34,893 nucleotides of DNA from Nocardioidaceae bacterium (GTDB taxonomy: Bacteria > Actinomycetota > Actinomycetes > Propionibacteriales > Nocardioidaceae). The position numbers were made by a program, and so were the translations under genes. Positions 32,484 through 34,893 of the stretch are shown here, in pieces. The stretch's first letter is position 1. Each line of letters opens with the position of its first letter. The DNA lies in assembly GCA_025966335.1 (NCBI GenBank), contig JAICRS010000003.1:1-34893 (forward strand), written 5' to 3'. The notes beneath the pieces were generated by a model that saw only the letters and a list, made by a program, of their open reading frames with translations, searched no databases and was not told where the DNA came from.

Positions 32484-33472
32484 TGGACAGAGGAGTCGTC
32501 GTCGTGACCGGAGGAACCTCCGGGGTGGGTCGCGCGACCGCCCGGGCGTTCGCCGACCGCGGCCACCCGGTCGCGGTGCTGGCCCGGGGACAGGACTCCC
32601 TCGACGCCACCGAGCAGGAGCTGCGGGAACGCGGCGTGCCTGCCCTCGGCATCTCCGTCGACGTGACCGACCGGGACGGCGTCGACGCCGCGGCCGACCG
32701 GGTCGAGAGCGAGCTCGGCCCGATCGAGGTCTGGGTCAACTCGGCCATGGTCACCGTGCTGGGCGAGTTCCGGGACGTCGAGCCGGACGACTTCGACCGG
32801 GTCCACGACGTGGTCTTCCGCGGCACCGCCAACGGCACACGCACGGCCCTGCGCTGCATGGCGGGCCGCGCCAGCGGACGGATCATCCAGGTCGGTTCCG
32901 CCCTCGCCTACCGCGGCATCCCGCTGCAGTCGGCGTACTGCTCGGCCAAGCACGCCGTGCAAGGACTCTCCGACTCCGTGCGATCGGAGCTGCTGCACAA
33001 CGGCAGCGCGATCACCGTCAGCGAGGTGAACCTGCCCGCGGTGAACACCCCGCAGTTCGACATGTGCAAGAACCTCCTCGACGGAGCACCGCAGCCGGTC
33101 CCGCCGATCTACCAGCCGGAGATCCCCGCCGCCGCGATCGTCGAGGCGGCCCGGACCGGAGAACGCGCGGTCAACGTCACCTTCACCACCACCCGCACCA
33201 TCCTCGGCAACAAGGTGGCCCCCGGCGCGCTGGACCAGGTGCTGGCCGGGACCGGCTACTCAGGACAGACGGTGGACCGGCCGCGCCAGCCGGACAACAA
33301 CCTGCACGAGCCGCTGCCCGGCGACCACGGCTGCCACGGTTCCTTCGACGACCAGGCGAGGGAGACCTCGACGCAGGAGCGGCTCCGGTTCAGCCCGCTG
33401 GGCACGGGCGCCCTCGCCGTGGGGAAGATCGGCCGGCGGGTTGGTGCGGCGGCGATCAAGCGCGTCGTATGA
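32480..33472 (+). CDS. SDR family oxidoreductase with C-terminal extension
   Basis: 330 residues. ATG at 32480 (a second ATG is at 32483), overlapping the preceding stop. Cofactor motif VVTGGTSGVGRAT (residues 8-20), Ser140, Tyr153 and Lys157 (YCSAK) make a complete catalytic set. The usual NAG is WVNSAM. The first ~250 residues are the SDR core; about 80 further residues form an extension (RPRQPDNNLHEPLPGDHGCHG to the end), ending in a basic stretch, possibly membrane-contacting. It is co-translated with the FAD oxidoreductase and precedes an SRPBCC gene by 36 bp; the three probably serve one pathway on a lipophilic compound. The product is unknown. Confidence 0.9.
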   Translation: MMDRGVVVVTGGTSGVGRATARAFADRGHPVAVLARGQDSLDATEQELRERGVPALGISVDVTDRDGVDAAADRVESELGPIEVWVNSAMVTVLGEFRDVEPDDFDRVHDVVFRGTANGTRTALRCMAGRASGRIIQVGSALAYRGIPLQSAYCSAKHAVQGLSDSVRSELLHNGSAITVSEVNLPAVNTPQFDMCKNLLDGAPQPVPPIYQPEIPAAAIVEAARTGERAVNVTFTTTRTILGNKVAPGALDQVLAGTGYSGQTVDRPRQPDNNLHEPLPGDHGCHGSFDDQARETSTQERLRFSPLGTGALAVGKIGRRVGAAAIKRVV

Positions 33473-33508
33473 CGGCATAGCCATCACGTTGAGGGGTACA
33501 CCGGCGCC

Positions 33509-33970
33509 ATGAGCCGAACCAGCAGAGTGATGAACTGCAGTCAGCAGGCGGTCTTCGACGTCCTCAGTGACGGCTGGACCTATGCCACCTGGGTGGTAGG
33601 AGCAGCCCGGATCCGCGAGGTGGAGGAAGGCTTCCCCGCGGTCGGCACCAAGATCCACCACTCCGTCGGACTGTGGCCGGCGCTGCTGAGCGACAACACC
33701 GAGGTGGAGCGGGTCGACGAGCCGCGCGAGCTGCAGCTGCGGGTCAGGGCGTGGCCAACCGGAGAGGGTGTCGTCACCATCATCTGTGAGCCGCACGGTG
33801 ACGGGCAGACGGAGGTGACCATGACCGAGCAGGCGGTGACCGGGCCGGCCAAGATGATCCCCGACCTGGTCCAGGACGCGATGCTCAAGATGCGCAACAC
33901 CGAGACCCTGCGCCGGCTCGCGTTTCTCGCGGAGAGTGGTGCACGCAGCAAGCACGGGCGCTACGAGTAA
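33509..33970 (+). CDS. SRPBCC family protein (polyketide cyclase/START-like)
   Basis: 153 residues, ATG at 33509. The START-like helix-grip fold is suggested by the N-terminal CSQQAVFDVLSDGWTYATWV, then strand-rich GTKIHHSVG, LQLRVRAWPTGEG and TEVTMTEQAV, and the long C-terminal helix MIPDLVQDAMLKMRNTETL. Such proteins bind hydrophobic ligands in a cavity, and some cyclise polyketides. It lacks residues that would identify a catalytic member. It follows the FAD/SDR pair and may chaperone their substrate. TACACC lies 6 nt before the ATG, so it may also have its own leaderless start. Confidence 0.85.
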   Translation: MSRTSRVMNCSQQAVFDVLSDGWTYATWVVGAARIREVEEGFPAVGTKIHHSVGLWPALLSDNTEVERVDEPRELQLRVRAWPTGEGVVTIICEPHGDGQTEVTMTEQAVTGPAKMIPDLVQDAMLKMRNTETLRRLAFLAESGARSKHGRYE

Positions 33971-33998
33971 CCGGCCGGCGCCCGCAGGCTGGTAGCCG

Positions 33999-34893
33999 AT
34001 GAGGATCAGCGACACCGGTGACCTGTGGTGGAAGACCGCGGTCGTCTACTGCCTGGACGTGCAGACCTTCATGGACTGGGACGGCGACGGGGTCGGCGAC
34101 TTCCAAGGTCTCTCCGAACGGCTGGACTACCTGGCCGACCTCGGCGTGACCTGTCTGTGGCTGATGCCGTTCTATCCCACCGCCGACAAGGACGACGGCT
34201 ACGACGTCACCGACTTCTACGGCGTCGATCCCCGGCTCGGCACGCACGGTGACCTGGTCGAGGTGATCCGGACCGCCCGGGACCGCGGCATGCGGGTGAT
34301 CATCGACCTGGTGGTCAACCACACCTCCGACAAGCACCCGTGGTTCCGGTCGGCGCGGGCGAGCAAGACCTCGCCGTACCGCGACTTCTACGTATGGCGC
34401 CCGGACGAGCCACCGGACACGTCGGCGGAGGTGATCTTCCCCGACCAGGAGACCAGCATCTGGGAGCTGGACGAGAAGACGGGCGAGTACTACCTGCACC
34501 GGTTCTACAAGCACCAGCCCGACCTCAACATCGCGAACCCGTTGGTTCGCGACGAGATCGCCAAGGCGATGGGGTTCTGGCTCGAGCTCGGCATCTCCGG
34601 GTTCCGGGTGGACGCGGTGCCCTATCTGGTCGCCACCACCGGCGTGCCCGAACCGCAGGCCGAGATGTTCGCCGACCCGCACGCCTACCTGCGCGACCTG
34701 CGTGCCTTCCTCGGCCGGCGCACCGGTGACGGCATCCTGCTCGGCGAGGTCAACCTGCCGCACAAGGAGCAGCGGAAGTACTTCGGCGGAGGGGACGCCG
34801 ACGAGATCACCATGCTGTTCGACTTCATCGGCATGCAGAACCTCTACCTGTCCTTCGCCCGCCAGGACGCCCGGCCGCTCGAACGCGCGATCA
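33999..34893 (+). CDS. GH13 alpha-amylase family enzyme, trehalose-synthase-like (C-terminus beyond window)
   Basis: 298 residues are visible, open to the right edge. ATG at 33999, 28 bp after the SRPBCC stop. The start SDTGDLWWKTAVVYCLDVQT and MDWDGDGVGDFQGLSERLDYL are typical of trehalose-synthase/oligo-1,6-glucosidase-like GH13 enzymes. Region I is LVVNHTSDKHPWF (100-116), region II GFRVDAVPYL with the nucleophile Asp205, region III LLGEVNLP with acid/base Glu250. All catalytic residues seen are intact. TreS interconverts maltose and trehalose; this protein's exact specificity and the existence of a fused kinase domain cannot be decided without the missing end. Confidence 0.88.
   Translation, partial: MRISDTGDLWWKTAVVYCLDVQTFMDWDGDGVGDFQGLSERLDYLADLGVTCLWLMPFYPTADKDDGYDVTDFYGVDPRLGTHGDLVEVIRTARDRGMRVIIDLVVNHTSDKHPWFRSARASKTSPYRDFYVWRPDEPPDTSAEVIFPDQETSIWELDEKTGEYYLHRFYKHQPDLNIANPLVRDEIAKAMGFWLELGISGFRVDAVPYLVATTGVPEPQAEMFADPHAYLRDLRAFLGRRTGDGILLGEVNLPHKEQRKYFGGGDADEITMLFDFIGMQNLYLSFARQDARPLERAI

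Overview
The window is high-GC DNA (roughly 70% G+C by eye) with GTG/TTG starts, ATGA/GTGA gene overlaps, a gene order like mycobacterial mprA-mprB-pepD, a DesA3-type desaturase/reductase pair, a TIGR03084 family protein and many apparently leaderless genes. This points to an actinobacterium, most likely a Nocardioides-like member of the Propionibacteriales. The assignment is an inference; there is no rRNA, tRNA or plasmid/phage marker here.

Layout. (1) 1-3754: tail of a fructosamine-kinase-like gene, then a response regulator, sensor kinase and membrane-anchored HtrA protease, which form an envelope-stress module. The same 11-bp-spaced TCAG direct repeat precedes both the regulator and the protease. 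(2) 3856-8492 (minus strand): a fused PhzE-type chorismate-utilising synthase with no phenazine partners nearby, a HelD-like RNA polymerase-associated ATPase and a DUF1801 protein. (3) 8537-18667 (minus strand): an eight-gene, tightly overlapping operon resembling the Pseudomonas atu/liu acyclic-terpene and branched-acyl-CoA pathways: TetR, TIGR03084 protein, AtuA, acyl-CoA dehydrogenase, acyl-CoA carboxylase beta and alpha, a second dehydrogenase and an enoyl-CoA hydratase. (4) 18716-24781: an inverted 22-bp repeat array and a G-rich leader in front of a GNAT gene, a 14-TM-type MFS exporter overlapping tail-to-tail with a flavin monooxygenase, a DrrAB-type ABC exporter and an acetoacetate-decarboxylase-fold protein. 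(5) 24869-28792: a secreted pentapeptide-repeat/collagen-like protein, a small hypothetical protein, and a desaturase/ferredoxin-reductase operon facing a TetR gene across two palindromic operators. (6) 28795-34893: a second 22-bp repeat array, a VOC protein, a rhodanese, an SDR, a FAD oxidoreductase/SDR/SRPBCC cassette and the start of a GH13 trehalose-synthase-like enzyme.

The most unusual signals are not genes. Two intergenic elements are built of 22-bp monomers in direct and then inverted orientation around a core (18719-18849 and 28795-29060), and the monomers of the two loci look related. A 54-bp element with 12-bp terminal inverted repeats occurs twice: once after a stop codon (157-210) and once in frame inside the carboxylase alpha gene (10863-10916), where it adds 18 codons. 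A repeated -10-like hexamer exactly 6 nt before the start codon suggests leaderless transcripts for several genes.
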